NCBI GenBank assembly: GCA_036271855.1
Contig: DATAZV010000116.1
Span: forward strand, 1-6,820
Origin: JAQGMJ01 sp036271855
GTDB lineage: Bacteria > Pseudomonadota > Gammaproteobacteria > Burkholderiales > JAEUOS01
Direction of reading: 5' to 3'
DNA length: 6,820 bases
Shown: one piece after another, positions 1 to 6,795 of the stretch
Position numbering within the stretch: the first letter of the stretch is position 1
Layout: the number at the start of each line of letters is the position of its first letter
Position numbers and translations under genes: made by a program
The notes under the pieces: model-generated
The model's database searches: none
What the model saw: the letters and a program-made list of their open reading frames with translations, nothing else
What the model was told of the DNA's origin: nothing

Positions 1-19
1 CGAAACCGAATTCGCCGGA

Positions 20-703
20 ATGCGCCTGATGAGCGTATTCCAGGGCCTGCACGACCTGCGCGCGGGCCGGGTGTTCGGCCACACCGCCTCGGTGCGCCCG
101 CTGCGCGACGGCGCCGCCGTCGATGTCACCGACCTGTTCGATCCGGCGCGCAGCGACCAGGACATCGTCCGCGCCGACCGCCTGTGCCGGATGCTGCACG
201 CCGCCGCTTATCACGCCCCCGCGCCGCGTCCCACCCGCCTGCTGGTGCCGGTGCACGCGCGCCTGCTGGAAACGGTCACCGCCGACCACGGCCGCGCCTA
301 CCGCGAGGCACTGGAGGGCGCCGGCCTGGGCGCCGCGCCAGTGGTCATCTGCCTGCCCGACCCCACCCATTTGCGCACCATGTCGCTGGGTTACCTGATC
401 GGCAGCTACCGCCTGCACGGCTTCGAAATCGCCGTGCGCCTGCGCGACGCGCGCGGGCTGGAAGACCTGCTGGCGCGCACCCGCCCGACCTTCGTGTTGA
501 TCGACCACAAGCAGTACGCCGGCGAGGCCGCGCGCATGGCGGCGGCGGTCAAAGCCGCCGAGCAGGCCGGCACCAAGCCGGTGTTCATCAAGCTGGAAAG
601 CGCCGAAGAAGTGGCGCAGGTACGTGCCGCCGGCGCCAGCCTGGCGCAAGGCTACTACTTCGACCGGCCCGAGAGCGAGCCGGTGCAGGCCATCGCCGGC
701 TGA
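20..703 (+). CDS. Degenerate EAL-like domain protein, possibly 5'-truncated by the window edge
   Basis: One EAL-type fold fills the whole 227 residues. Recognisable pieces are the opening FQGLHDLRAGRVFGH (residues 7-21, compare FQPIvdl..G.v.GyEAL), LLVPVHARLLE (74-84), a GF.IAVRLRDARG stretch (134-146) where active enzymes carry the DDFGTG loop, and the closing LAQGYYFDRP (208-217, compare aQGYlFgrP). The EAL signature itself reads T-A-S (22-24), so the metal-binding Glu is missing. The later AEGVE motif is replaced by IKLES (190-194). From family knowledge these losses should abolish c-di-GMP phosphodiesterase activity; a binding, scaffolding or regulatory role is inference. No membrane segment or signal peptide is seen. 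The frame stays open to base 2. ATG at 20 lacks a clear Shine-Dalgarno; ATG at 29 has a weak GGA nine bases upstream; a start left of the window is possible. Its stop lies 14 bases from the convergent rhodanese stop. Confidence 0.8.
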   Translation: MRLMSVFQGLHDLRAGRVFGHTASVRPLRDGAAVDVTDLFDPARSDQDIVRADRLCRMLHAAAYHAPAPRPTRLLVPVHARLLETVTADHGRAYREALEGAGLGAAPVVICLPDPTHLRTMSLGYLIGSYRLHGFEIAVRLRDARGLEDLLARTRPTFVLIDHKQYAGEAARMAAAVKAAEQAGTKPVFIKLESAEEVAQVRAAGASLAQGYYFDRPESEPVQAIAG

Positions 704-705
704 GG

Positions 706-741
706 GGGCTGTCGCGCTTAGCCCTGGATCCAGGGCAGCCC
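706..741. repeat. Nested inverted repeat between convergent genes, with a 16-bp perfect palindrome
   Basis: GCCCTGGATCCAGGGC at 721-736 equals its own reverse complement. It lies in the last codons of the rhodanese gene (Pro-Trp-Ile-Gln-Gly). Outside it, GGGCT (706-710) pairs with AGCCC (737-741), giving a nested dyad that spans the gap between the EAL-like and rhodanese stops. The position suits a bidirectional transcription end, but no T tract follows on either strand. A terminator role is therefore only a possibility; the palindrome may simply reflect GC-rich coding constraints. Confidence 0.4.
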
Positions 742-1170
742 GGCGCGGCGCCAGCCGCCCTTGTTGCCGCGGTGCTTGGCCTCGTCGAGGTCGCCCTCGA
801 AGCCTTCGAGGATGTTGTAGGCCTGGGTGAATCCCGCCTGGGTCGCGGCCTTGGCGGCGGCGTCCGAGCGCACGCCGCTGCGGCAGAGAAACATCAGCTT
901 GTCGTCCTTGCCGAATTGCTCGGAGAGCGTTTTCACAAAGTCCGGATTGACCGCACCGGTATTGATGTCCTTCCACTCGATGCCGACCGTCTCCGGCACG
1001 CGGCCGACGTATTCGCGCTCGAACTTGAAGCGCACGTCCACCAGCTTGGCGGCGCCGCCCTGGATCAACCGGTTCGCCTGCGCGGGGGTGACGGCGCCGG
1101 CGTAGGGCAGGTTATGCGACGCGGCGTATTCAGCGGCGCTCTTGAGGATGTCGTCGGTGGGGGCACTCAT
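718..1170 (-). CDS. Rhodanese-like single-domain sulfurtransferase
   Basis: The 150-residue protein is one rhodanese domain. The N-terminal part has the typical LVDVR strand (43-47). The active-site loop is CRSGVRS (96-102) with Cys96 as the expected persulfide carrier, followed by an LEGFEGDLD segment (121-129). It ends in a WRRAGLPW tail (140-147), common in small betaproteobacterial rhodaneses. Enzymes of this family move sulfane sulfur from a donor such as thiosulfate or a persulfide to an acceptor; the real substrate is unknown here. There is no signal peptide, so it should be cytoplasmic. The start is well supported: AGGAGA lies about six bases before the ATG. It is the last gene of the four-gene block, 57 bases after cobA, which suggests a role in sulfur handling beside sulfite reduction. 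That role is inferred from context. Confidence 0.93.
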   Translation of the reverse strand: MSAPTDDILKSAAEYAASHNLPYAGAVTPAQANRLIQGGAAKLVDVRFKFEREYVGRVPETVGIEWKDINTGAVNPDFVKTLSEQFGKDDKLMFLCRSGVRSDAAAKAATQAGFTQAYNILEGFEGDLDEAKHRGNKGGWRRAGLPWIQG

Positions 1171-1195
1171 GGAAATCTCCTGCGGATGGCTAGTG

Positions 1196-1219
1196 GGCGG
1201 TGCGCATGATACAACCGCC
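1196..1219 (-). other. Inverted repeat in the cobA-rhodanese gap
   Basis: GGCGGT (1196-1201) pairs with ACCGCC (1214-1219) across a 12-base loop. It lies wholly in the 57-base gap between the cobA stop and the rhodanese Shine-Dalgarno. No T run follows, so it does not look like a strong intrinsic terminator. It could stabilise mRNA or mark a processing site. On the - strand the loop holds TATCAT, a fair match to a -10 box, but no good -35 lies upstream. A dedicated rhodanese promoter is therefore unproven. Confidence 0.3.
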
Positions 1220-1227
1220 GGGCCGTT

Positions 1228-1980
1228 TTACTCCGCGGCGCTGCGCGCCAACGGCCGTGCCTGCGCCGCTTCGAGCGCCGCGCGGTACACCTCGCCCATC
1301 ATCAGCACGGCCGGGCCGCTGATCGCCGGCAGGCCATCGCGCGCGATGCTGCCCAAGGTGCTGACATGGCGCGTGCTTTGCAGCGAAGCGCTTTCCACCA
1401 CCATCACCGGCGTATCGGCGCTCTTGCCGCGGGCGATCAGCTGGCGCGCGATTTCCTGTGCCTCGTGCGCCGCCATGTACAGCACGCCGGTGTCGGCGTT
1501 GATCAGGCTGGCGGCCCAGTCGCTCGGCTGCTCCTCCTTGCCCACGCGCGGGGTGGCGAAGGCTACCGAGCGCGACAGGCCGCGGCGGGTCAGCGAAATG
1601 CCGAGATCGGCACTGGCGGCCAGGGCAGCGGTGACGCCCGGCACCACCACGCAGGCGATGCCGGCTTCTGCCAGCGCTTCGATTTCTTCCTGCGCGCGGC
1701 CGAACAGCATCGGGTCGCCGCCCTTCAAGCGCACCACGGTCTTGTACTTGCGCGCGGCGTCGACCAGGCGCTTGTTGATGAACAGCTGCGCCGCCGAATG
1801 CTTGCCGTAGCGCTTGCCCACCGCCACTTTTTCGGCGCGCGCGGCCAGGGCGATGGTGTCCGCGTGCACCAGGGCGTCGTAGAACACGATGTCGGCCGCT
1901 TGCAGCAGGCGCGCGGCCCGCAGGGTGAGCAGATCAGGGGCGCCGGGGCCGGCGCCGACCAGGTAGACGGTGGCAGTCAT
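1228..1980 (-). CDS. cobA: Uroporphyrinogen-III C-methyltransferase (SUMT)
   Basis: The enzyme uses two S-adenosylmethionine to methylate uroporphyrinogen III at C2 and C7, giving precorrin-2, the branch point to siroheme and cobalamin. The 250 residues match a stand-alone SUMT: the SAM-site loop VGAGPGAPDLLT (8-19), YDALV (34-38), VGKRYGKH (54-61), VRLKGGDPMLFGR (83-95), VVPGVTAALAA (112-122) and LYMAA (167-171). Asp35, Lys56 and Met169 fall where, from memory, CysG has active-site Asp248, Lys270 and Met382. Two departures are visible: the usual GPGD is GPGA, and YMG is YMA. No siroheme-synthase dehydrogenase/chelatase domain is fused, so those steps must be encoded elsewhere. The frame is open upstream to an ATG at 2061, but homology begins at the ATG at 1980, which has only a weak ribosome site. 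It lies 53 bases after the DUF934 gene. In this operon it most likely supplies siroheme to the neighbouring reductase. Confidence 0.93.
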   Translation of the reverse strand: MTATVYLVGAGPGAPDLLTLRAARLLQAADIVFYDALVHADTIALAARAEKVAVGKRYGKHSAAQLFINKRLVDAARKYKTVVRLKGGDPMLFGRAQEEIEALAEAGIACVVVPGVTAALAASADLGISLTRRGLSRSVAFATPRVGKEEQPSDWAASLINADTGVLYMAAHEAQEIARQLIARGKSADTPVMVVESASLQSTRHVSTLGSIARDGLPAISGPAVLMMGEVYRAALEAAQARPLARSAAE

Positions 1981-2006
1981 GTGGGTTTGCAGTACGCGAT
2001 GCGGGG

Positions 2007-2025
2007 CGCGGCGCCGGGCGCCGCG
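2007..2025 (-). other. Strong GC hairpin between the DUF934 gene and cobA
   Basis: CGCGGCGC (2007-2014) and GCGCCGCG (2018-2025) form an 8-bp all-GC stem with a 3-base loop. It sits 8 bases beyond the DUF934 stop and 26 bases before the cobA ATG, in transcript sense on the - strand. No T tract follows, so full termination is unlikely. It could be a mRNA stability or processing element that sets the ratio of upstream to downstream products. The role is inference. Confidence 0.45.
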
Positions 2026-2033
2026 TGCCAAGC

Positions 2034-2581
2034 CTAGCTCGGCGAGGAAATCTCCGACCACGAATCGGCGGTCTGCGCGTGCGGGCGGCGGCGGTAGGCC
2101 GGCAGCTTGCGCTGCTCGCTGCTCTGGTAGCCGTCGCTGAAGGCCTGCAGGCCGGCGATGGCCTCTTCGGCCTTCTGGCTGGCCTTGATCTCGAAGGCGT
2201 TGAAGCCGCAGTGGAACAGGTTGAACAGGTGGTCGCGGCCGACGTCGCCGATGGCGCGCATTTCACCCTTGTAGCCGTAACGCTCGCGCAGCAGGCGGCC
2301 GATCGAATAGCCGCGCCCGTCGGTGAAAGCGGGAAACTGGATCGCGATCAGCGGCAGGGTGGCGATATCTTCAGCCAATTCGCCCGGTTCGTCCGAAGGT
2401 GCCAGCCAGACGCCGACGCGCTTGCCCTTGAGAGTCGGGTCCTCACGCACCGCCAGCCACACCGACAGGGGCAGGAGGCTGCCGTCGGCAACCGCGGCGG
2501 CTGCCAGCGGCTCGTTCGACTCCACCAGGGTCCAGGTGTTCGGCGCCAGCGCACCGTTCAGAATCAGGTTATTGGCCATGA

Positions 2582-2585
<4 letters not shown>
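2034..2585 (-). CDS. DUF934 family protein of the sulfite reductase operon
   Basis: The 183-residue protein carries the DUF934 core: FPAFTDGRGYS (84-94), RLLRERYGYKGE (97-108), AIGDVGRDHL (111-120) and FHCGFNAFEI (124-133). The biochemical function of the family is not known; it is often labelled a probable oxidoreductase and travels with the betaproteobacterial nitrite/sulfite reductase. It is soluble, with no signal peptide or membrane segment. The ATG at 2585 overlaps the reductase stop as ATGA, with AAGG a few bases before it, so translational coupling is likely. The second ATG at 2579 (Met-Ala-Asn) is an equally plausible start and changes little. The C-terminal end after YRRR (164-167), about 16 polar residues, may be an extension not typical of the family, judged from memory. 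A helper or maturation role for the reductase is inferred from the tight gene pairing. Confidence 0.9.
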
Positions 2586-4264
<1,679 letters not shown>

Positions 4265-4370
4265 GGTGGTCTGGTGCGGAAAAGCGGCGTAACTGTCCGT
4301 TCGGATATGGCTATACCCGTTGGATCGCATATTAGGCAGGGTGTTTCATGCCGTCCAAGAACCAGTCGTC

Positions 4371-4382
4371 GCATATATATGC
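4371..4382. promoter_or_regulatory. 12-bp AT-rich palindrome upstream of the reductase operon
   Basis: GCATATATATGC is a perfect palindrome 107 bases before the reductase ATG. It overlaps a TATATA -10-like string on the - strand. The sequence TCGCATAT occurs here (4369-4376) and again at 4325-4332, exactly 44 bp apart, about four helical turns. This may be a promoter core with an overlapping regulator site. The function is inferred from shape and position only. Confidence 0.35.
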
Positions 4383-4430
4383 CCAGTGGCCGGATCGGGC
4401 ATCAGTTCATGCCTGGATCGAATTATTTGC

Positions 4431-4440
4431 ATTAGCTAAT
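4431..4440. promoter_or_regulatory. 10-bp palindrome ATTAGCTAAT, candidate operator
   Basis: ATTAGCTAAT is its own reverse complement and sits in an AT-rich patch (4420-4452) about 170 bases upstream of the reductase start. The position, upstream of the possible promoter elements, would suit an activator such as a LysR-type or CysB-like protein. The dyad is not centred on a classic T-N11-A box, so the assignment is tentative. Confidence 0.3.
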
Positions 4441-4655
4441 ACGAGAAAATTCTAAGGCGGGTCATGATGCCGCCACATTCGGGCCGTGCGCAAACGGCGC
4501 CGCGCCCGCAAAGGCGGCACTTTCACTATTTACTGGCGGTATGGCAGCTATGCCAAAGCGGAATAACTGATCGTCTGTTAAATTAGCGGGCTGAAAGTAT
4601 TTATCGGCGTCATAAGGTTTTTGTTGCGCCGCGAGGATGAGGGGATAAACGCTTC

Positions 4656-5573
4656 ATGCAAGTCCAATCGCTAGATGTACGCCTGCTCGCGGTGTTCGCC
4701 GCGATCGCCCGCCACAAAAGCCTGACGCTGGCCGCCGAAAGCCTGGGCCTGACCCAGCCGGCGCTGTCGCAATCCCTGGCCAAGCTGCGCAAGTATTTCA
4801 ACGACCCGCTGTTCGTGCGCACCCCGCACGGCATGGAGCCGACGCCGCGCGCGCAGGAGCTCTCCGACGCCGTCGACACGGTGCTGGAAACGGTGAAGAC
4901 GCGCTTCGAGCGCCCGGCCGATTTCGACCCCGTCACCGCCTCGCGCGCCTTCGGCATTTTCGCCACCGACCTGGCCACCTTCAGCCTGATGCCGCAGATA
5001 TTGAAAAAGGTCGCGCGGGTCGCGCCCAACGTGCGCCTGCGCACCGCCCAGCTCGAGGCCAAGGGCCTGCGCGGCGGCCTGGAGTCAGGCGACGTCGACC
5101 TCGCCATCGGCGTGTTTCCCGATTTCGGCGGCGGCATGTTCCAGCAGCGCCTGTATCGCGACACCTATGTGTGCGTGATGCGCACCGGCAACCCGCTGGC
5201 GGCCAAGGGCAAGCTGACGCGCGAGTCCTTCCTGAAGGCGCGCCACGTCGTGGTTTCCGCTTCCGGCACCGGCCACGGCCACAGCCAGATCGAGAAGCTG
5301 CTGACGGCGGCGATCCGCCCGGAAAACATCAGCATGCGGGTGGCCAGCTTTCTCGCAGCGCCGTACCTGATCCGCGACAACGACCTGCTGCTGTGCATGC
5401 CCAAGCGCTCCGGCACCATGATCTCCAAAGAGCTGGGATTGAAGATATTGCCGGTGCCCCTCGAATTGCCGGAGCAGGACGTGCATCAATACTGGCACGA
5501 GCGTTTTCACCACGACCCGGCGCACAAGTGGTTCCGCGGCATGCTGGCGGAAATCTTCATGGCCCACGAATAA
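4656..5573 (+). CDS. LysR-type transcriptional regulator
   Basis: The 305-residue length is typical for LysR regulators. The winged helix-turn-helix occupies about residues 6-65, with LAAESLGLTQPALSQSLAKL (25-44) as the DNA-contacting unit, then the family hallmark DPLFVRTPHGMEPTPRA (50-66). The effector-binding domain runs from about 90, with VDLAIGVF (147-154) and a C-terminal lobe to 300. The LFVRT..GM.PTPRA pattern puts it nearer the NodD/NahR/DntR group than CysB, whose N-terminus is quite different. The inducer is unknown. The ATG is preceded by AGGGG at an 11-base distance, rather long. It is divergent from the sulfite reductase operon, the classic layout for a LysR protein and its target, so control of that operon or autoregulation is possible but not shown. 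The gene ends just before a strong terminator. Confidence 0.95.
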   Translation: MQVQSLDVRLLAVFAAIARHKSLTLAAESLGLTQPALSQSLAKLRKYFNDPLFVRTPHGMEPTPRAQELSDAVDTVLETVKTRFERPADFDPVTASRAFGIFATDLATFSLMPQILKKVARVAPNVRLRTAQLEAKGLRGGLESGDVDLAIGVFPDFGGGMFQQRLYRDTYVCVMRTGNPLAAKGKLTRESFLKARHVVVSASGTGHGHSQIEKLLTAAIRPENISMRVASFLAAPYLIRDNDLLLCMPKRSGTMISKELGLKILPVPLELPEQDVHQYWHERFHHDPAHKWFRGMLAEIFMAHE

Positions 5574-5583
5574 ACGCCGGCCA

Positions 5584-5627
5584 TGAACGTAAAACAGGCA
5601 CCGTCCCCGGTGCCTGTTTTACGTTCA
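5584..5627. terminator. Bidirectional intrinsic terminator, 20-bp perfect stem
   Basis: The left arm TGAACGTAAAACAGGCACCG (5584-5603) is perfectly complementary to 5608-5627 across a 4-base loop, TCCC. The GC-rich tip (CAGGCACCG/CGGTGCCTG) is followed by TTTT on both strands, because the lower stem contributes AAAA on one side and TTTT on the other. It starts 11 bases after the lysR stop and lies 64 bases beyond the oxidoreductase stop on the other strand, so it serves both convergent genes. The GGCACCG...CGGTGCC core also resembles REP-type elements of some proteobacteria. That is a secondary possibility and would require copies elsewhere in the genome. Confidence 0.85.
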
Positions 5628-5628
5628 G

Positions 5629-5644
5629 GCTCCTTTAGAGGAGC
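5629..5644. repeat. Short hairpin next to the terminator
   Basis: GCTCCT (5629-5634) pairs with AGGAGC (5639-5644) over the loop TTAG. It starts one base after the long terminator stem. It may be an auxiliary terminator stem or part of a composite repeat element. No separate T tract of note follows. Confidence 0.4.
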
Positions 5645-5656
5645 TTGTACGTACAA
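5645..5656. repeat. 12-bp perfect palindrome TTGTACGTACAA
   Basis: The palindrome directly abuts the preceding hairpin and is the third dyad in 73 bases. It is AT-richer than its surroundings and lies between the stops of two convergent genes, where an operator is not expected. It may be a protein-binding site, the end of a small repeat element, or chance. Confidence 0.35.
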
Positions 5657-5690
5657 CCGTGGCGCGATGGCGAAATCACCGCCTTTTGGT

Positions 5691-6725
5691 TCAAAACCCC
5701 TCCAGCACGATCTTGCCGATGGCGCGTCCCGCCTCCAGTTTGGCGTGGGCAGCGCGCACGTTGGCGGCGTTGATCGGCTTGAGCACTTCGGCCACGGTGG
5801 TGCGGAGCACCCCGGCGTCGACCAGGCGCGCCACTTCGGTGAGCAGCTTGTGCTGCTCGATCATGTCGGGCGTGGTGAACATGGCGCGGGTGAACATGAA
5901 CTCCCAGGCGAAAAACGCACTTTTGTTTTTCAGCGGCACCACGTCGATCGGCCTGGCGTTTTCCACGATGGTACAGATGCCGCCTTGCGGCGCCACCAGT
6001 TCGGCGGCCGCCGGCATGTGCTGGTCGGTGCTGTTCATGATCAGCACATAGTCCACATGCCTGAAGCCGGCACTGCGCACTTCTTCCACCAGGTTGCCGG
6101 CGTGGTTGACCACCACCGCGGCGCCCAAGTCGCGGCACCATTGCGCGGACTCGGGACGCGAGGCGGTGGCGATCACTTTCAGCCCCGCGACCTTGGCCGC
6201 CAGCTGGATCGCAATCGAGCCGACGCCGCCGGCGCCGCCGATCAGCAAAATGGAACGCTGGGCGTTGGAGGCAGTGTTGAAGGCAGCGACCCGCAGGCGG
6301 TCGAACAGCGCCTCCCACGCGGTGATGGAAGTCAGGGGCAGGGCGGCCGCCTCCGCGAAGGACAATGACTTCGGCGCGTGGCCGACGATGCGCTCGTCCA
6401 CCAGTTGAAACGCGCTGTTGCTGCCCGGGCGGGTGATGTCGCCGGCGTAGTAAACACGGTCGCCCGGCTTGAACAGGGTGACCTCGGCGCCGGCCTGCTC
6501 GACCGTGCCGGCGGCGTCCCAGCCGAGCACGCGGGGACTGGCTTCCACCTTGTCGCGGTTGGCCTTCTTCGGCGCGCGCACCTTGGTGTCCACCGGGTTG
6601 ACGGCAATCGCCTCGACCTTCACCAGCAGGTCGCGCGGGCCTGGTGTGGGGGCGGGGAGATCGACGTCAATCAATGACAGCGGATCATTGATCGGCAGGT
6701 AGCGGGTGAGGGCGACGGCTTTCAT
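5691..6725 (-). CDS. Zinc-binding-alcohol-dehydrogenase-family (MDR) oxidoreductase, probably zinc-free
   Basis: The 344 residues show the medium-chain dehydrogenase/reductase layout. A GroES-like domain (about 1-125) carries VNPVDTKVRAP (42-52), LGWDAAGTV (67-75) and FKPGDRVYYAGDITRPGSN (85-103). The Rossmann domain has the dinucleotide loop GGAGGVGS (163-170). The pattern, including ERIVGHAPKSLSFAEAAALPLTSITAWEALFDRL, fits the group named zinc-binding alcohol dehydrogenase family protein. However, the only cysteines are C197 and C251, so neither the catalytic nor the structural zinc site of true alcohol dehydrogenases can be built. It should behave like NADPH-dependent quinone or enone reductases; the substrate is unknown. 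The start has AAGGA six bases upstream and is well supported. It forms its own transcription unit, convergent with lysR, and shows no functional link to the sulfur genes. Confidence 0.92.
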   Translation of the reverse strand: MKAVALTRYLPINDPLSLIDVDLPAPTPGPRDLLVKVEAIAVNPVDTKVRAPKKANRDKVEASPRVLGWDAAGTVEQAGAEVTLFKPGDRVYYAGDITRPGSNSAFQLVDERIVGHAPKSLSFAEAAALPLTSITAWEALFDRLRVAAFNTASNAQRSILLIGGAGGVGSIAIQLAAKVAGLKVIATASRPESAQWCRDLGAAVVVNHAGNLVEEVRSAGFRHVDYVLIMNSTDQHMPAAAELVAPQGGICTIVENARPIDVVPLKNKSAFFAWEFMFTRAMFTTPDMIEQHKLLTEVARLVDAGVLRTTVAEVLKPINAANVRAAHAKLEAGRAIGKIVLEGF

Positions 6726-6750
6726 GGGGCATCCTTTCAGTGAAGCGGCA

Positions 6751-6795
6751 GCGCAATGGCGGCGCTCATTCTATTGCGATCAGTCGATTGTGCAA
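6751..6795 (-). promoter_or_regulatory. Candidate sigma-70 promoter and overlapping dyad for the oxidoreductase gene
   Basis: On the - strand, TTGCAC (6790-6795) and TAGAAT (6768-6773) are separated by 16 bases. The -10 matches consensus in five of six positions; the -35 only in three. The transcript would have a leader of about 35 bases before the ATG at 6725. CGCAAT (6752-6757) and ATTGCG (6773-6778) form an inverted repeat whose arms flank the -10 and start region, a layout that suits a repressor site. The regulator is unknown. Confidence 0.45.

Larger units (their letters stand above)
4265..4655. promoter_or_regulatory. Divergent intergenic regulatory region between the reductase operon and the lysR gene
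   Basis: These 391 bases hold no credible gene and are AT-richer than the flanks, most clearly around 4300-4460 and 4515-4620. They must contain the start signals for both divergent units. On the - strand, two weak -10-like candidates lie ahead of the reductase: TATATA within 4371-4382, and TAATAT (4328-4333) with TTGGAC 18 bases upstream. Ahead of lysR, TGTTAA (4576-4581) with TATTTA (4598-4603) at 16-base spacing is a poor match. None is convincing. AGGGG at 4640-4644, eleven bases before the lysR ATG, is the likely ribosome site. Further dyads are GGCGG/CCGCC (4456-4460/4470-4474) and TGGCA/TGCCA (4542-4546/4551-4555). No riboswitch was recognised. Confidence 0.65.

Noticed and set aside
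184..1209. Open frame of 341 codons on the + strand crossing the EAL-like and rhodanese genes
   Set aside because: It overlaps two recognisable genes in other frames; its composition is Arg/Ala/Gly/Pro-rich and shows no domain.
1366..2037. Open frame of 223 codons on the + strand opposite cobA
   Set aside because: It is an antisense shadow rich in His, Arg, Gly and Ala, while cobA on the other strand has clear SUMT motifs throughout.
1981..2061. Upstream extension of cobA to the ATG at 2061
   Set aside because: The 27 extra residues are Arg-rich, overlap the DUF934 coding end and include the intercistronic hairpin; SUMT similarity starts right after the ATG at 1980.
4265..4330. Upstream extension of the reductase to the ATG at 4330
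   Set aside because: The 22 added residues resemble nothing in the family, no ribosome site precedes that ATG, and homologs begin at Met-Tyr-Lys-Tyr or similar.
4265..4655. SAM, cobalamin or other riboswitch in the reductase leader
   Set aside because: No conserved core such as a B12 box or SAM aptamer stems was recognisable; only short isolated dyads are present.
5672..5690. GGCG...CGCC followed by TTTT as a second terminator
   Set aside because: The stem is only 4 bp with a 7-base loop, and the strong hairpin at 5584-5627 already explains termination.
5583..6368. Open frame of 261 codons on the + strand starting inside the terminator hairpin
   Set aside because: The start codon abuts the terminator stem, and the rest is antisense to the oxidoreductase gene, which is well supported by motifs and a ribosome site.
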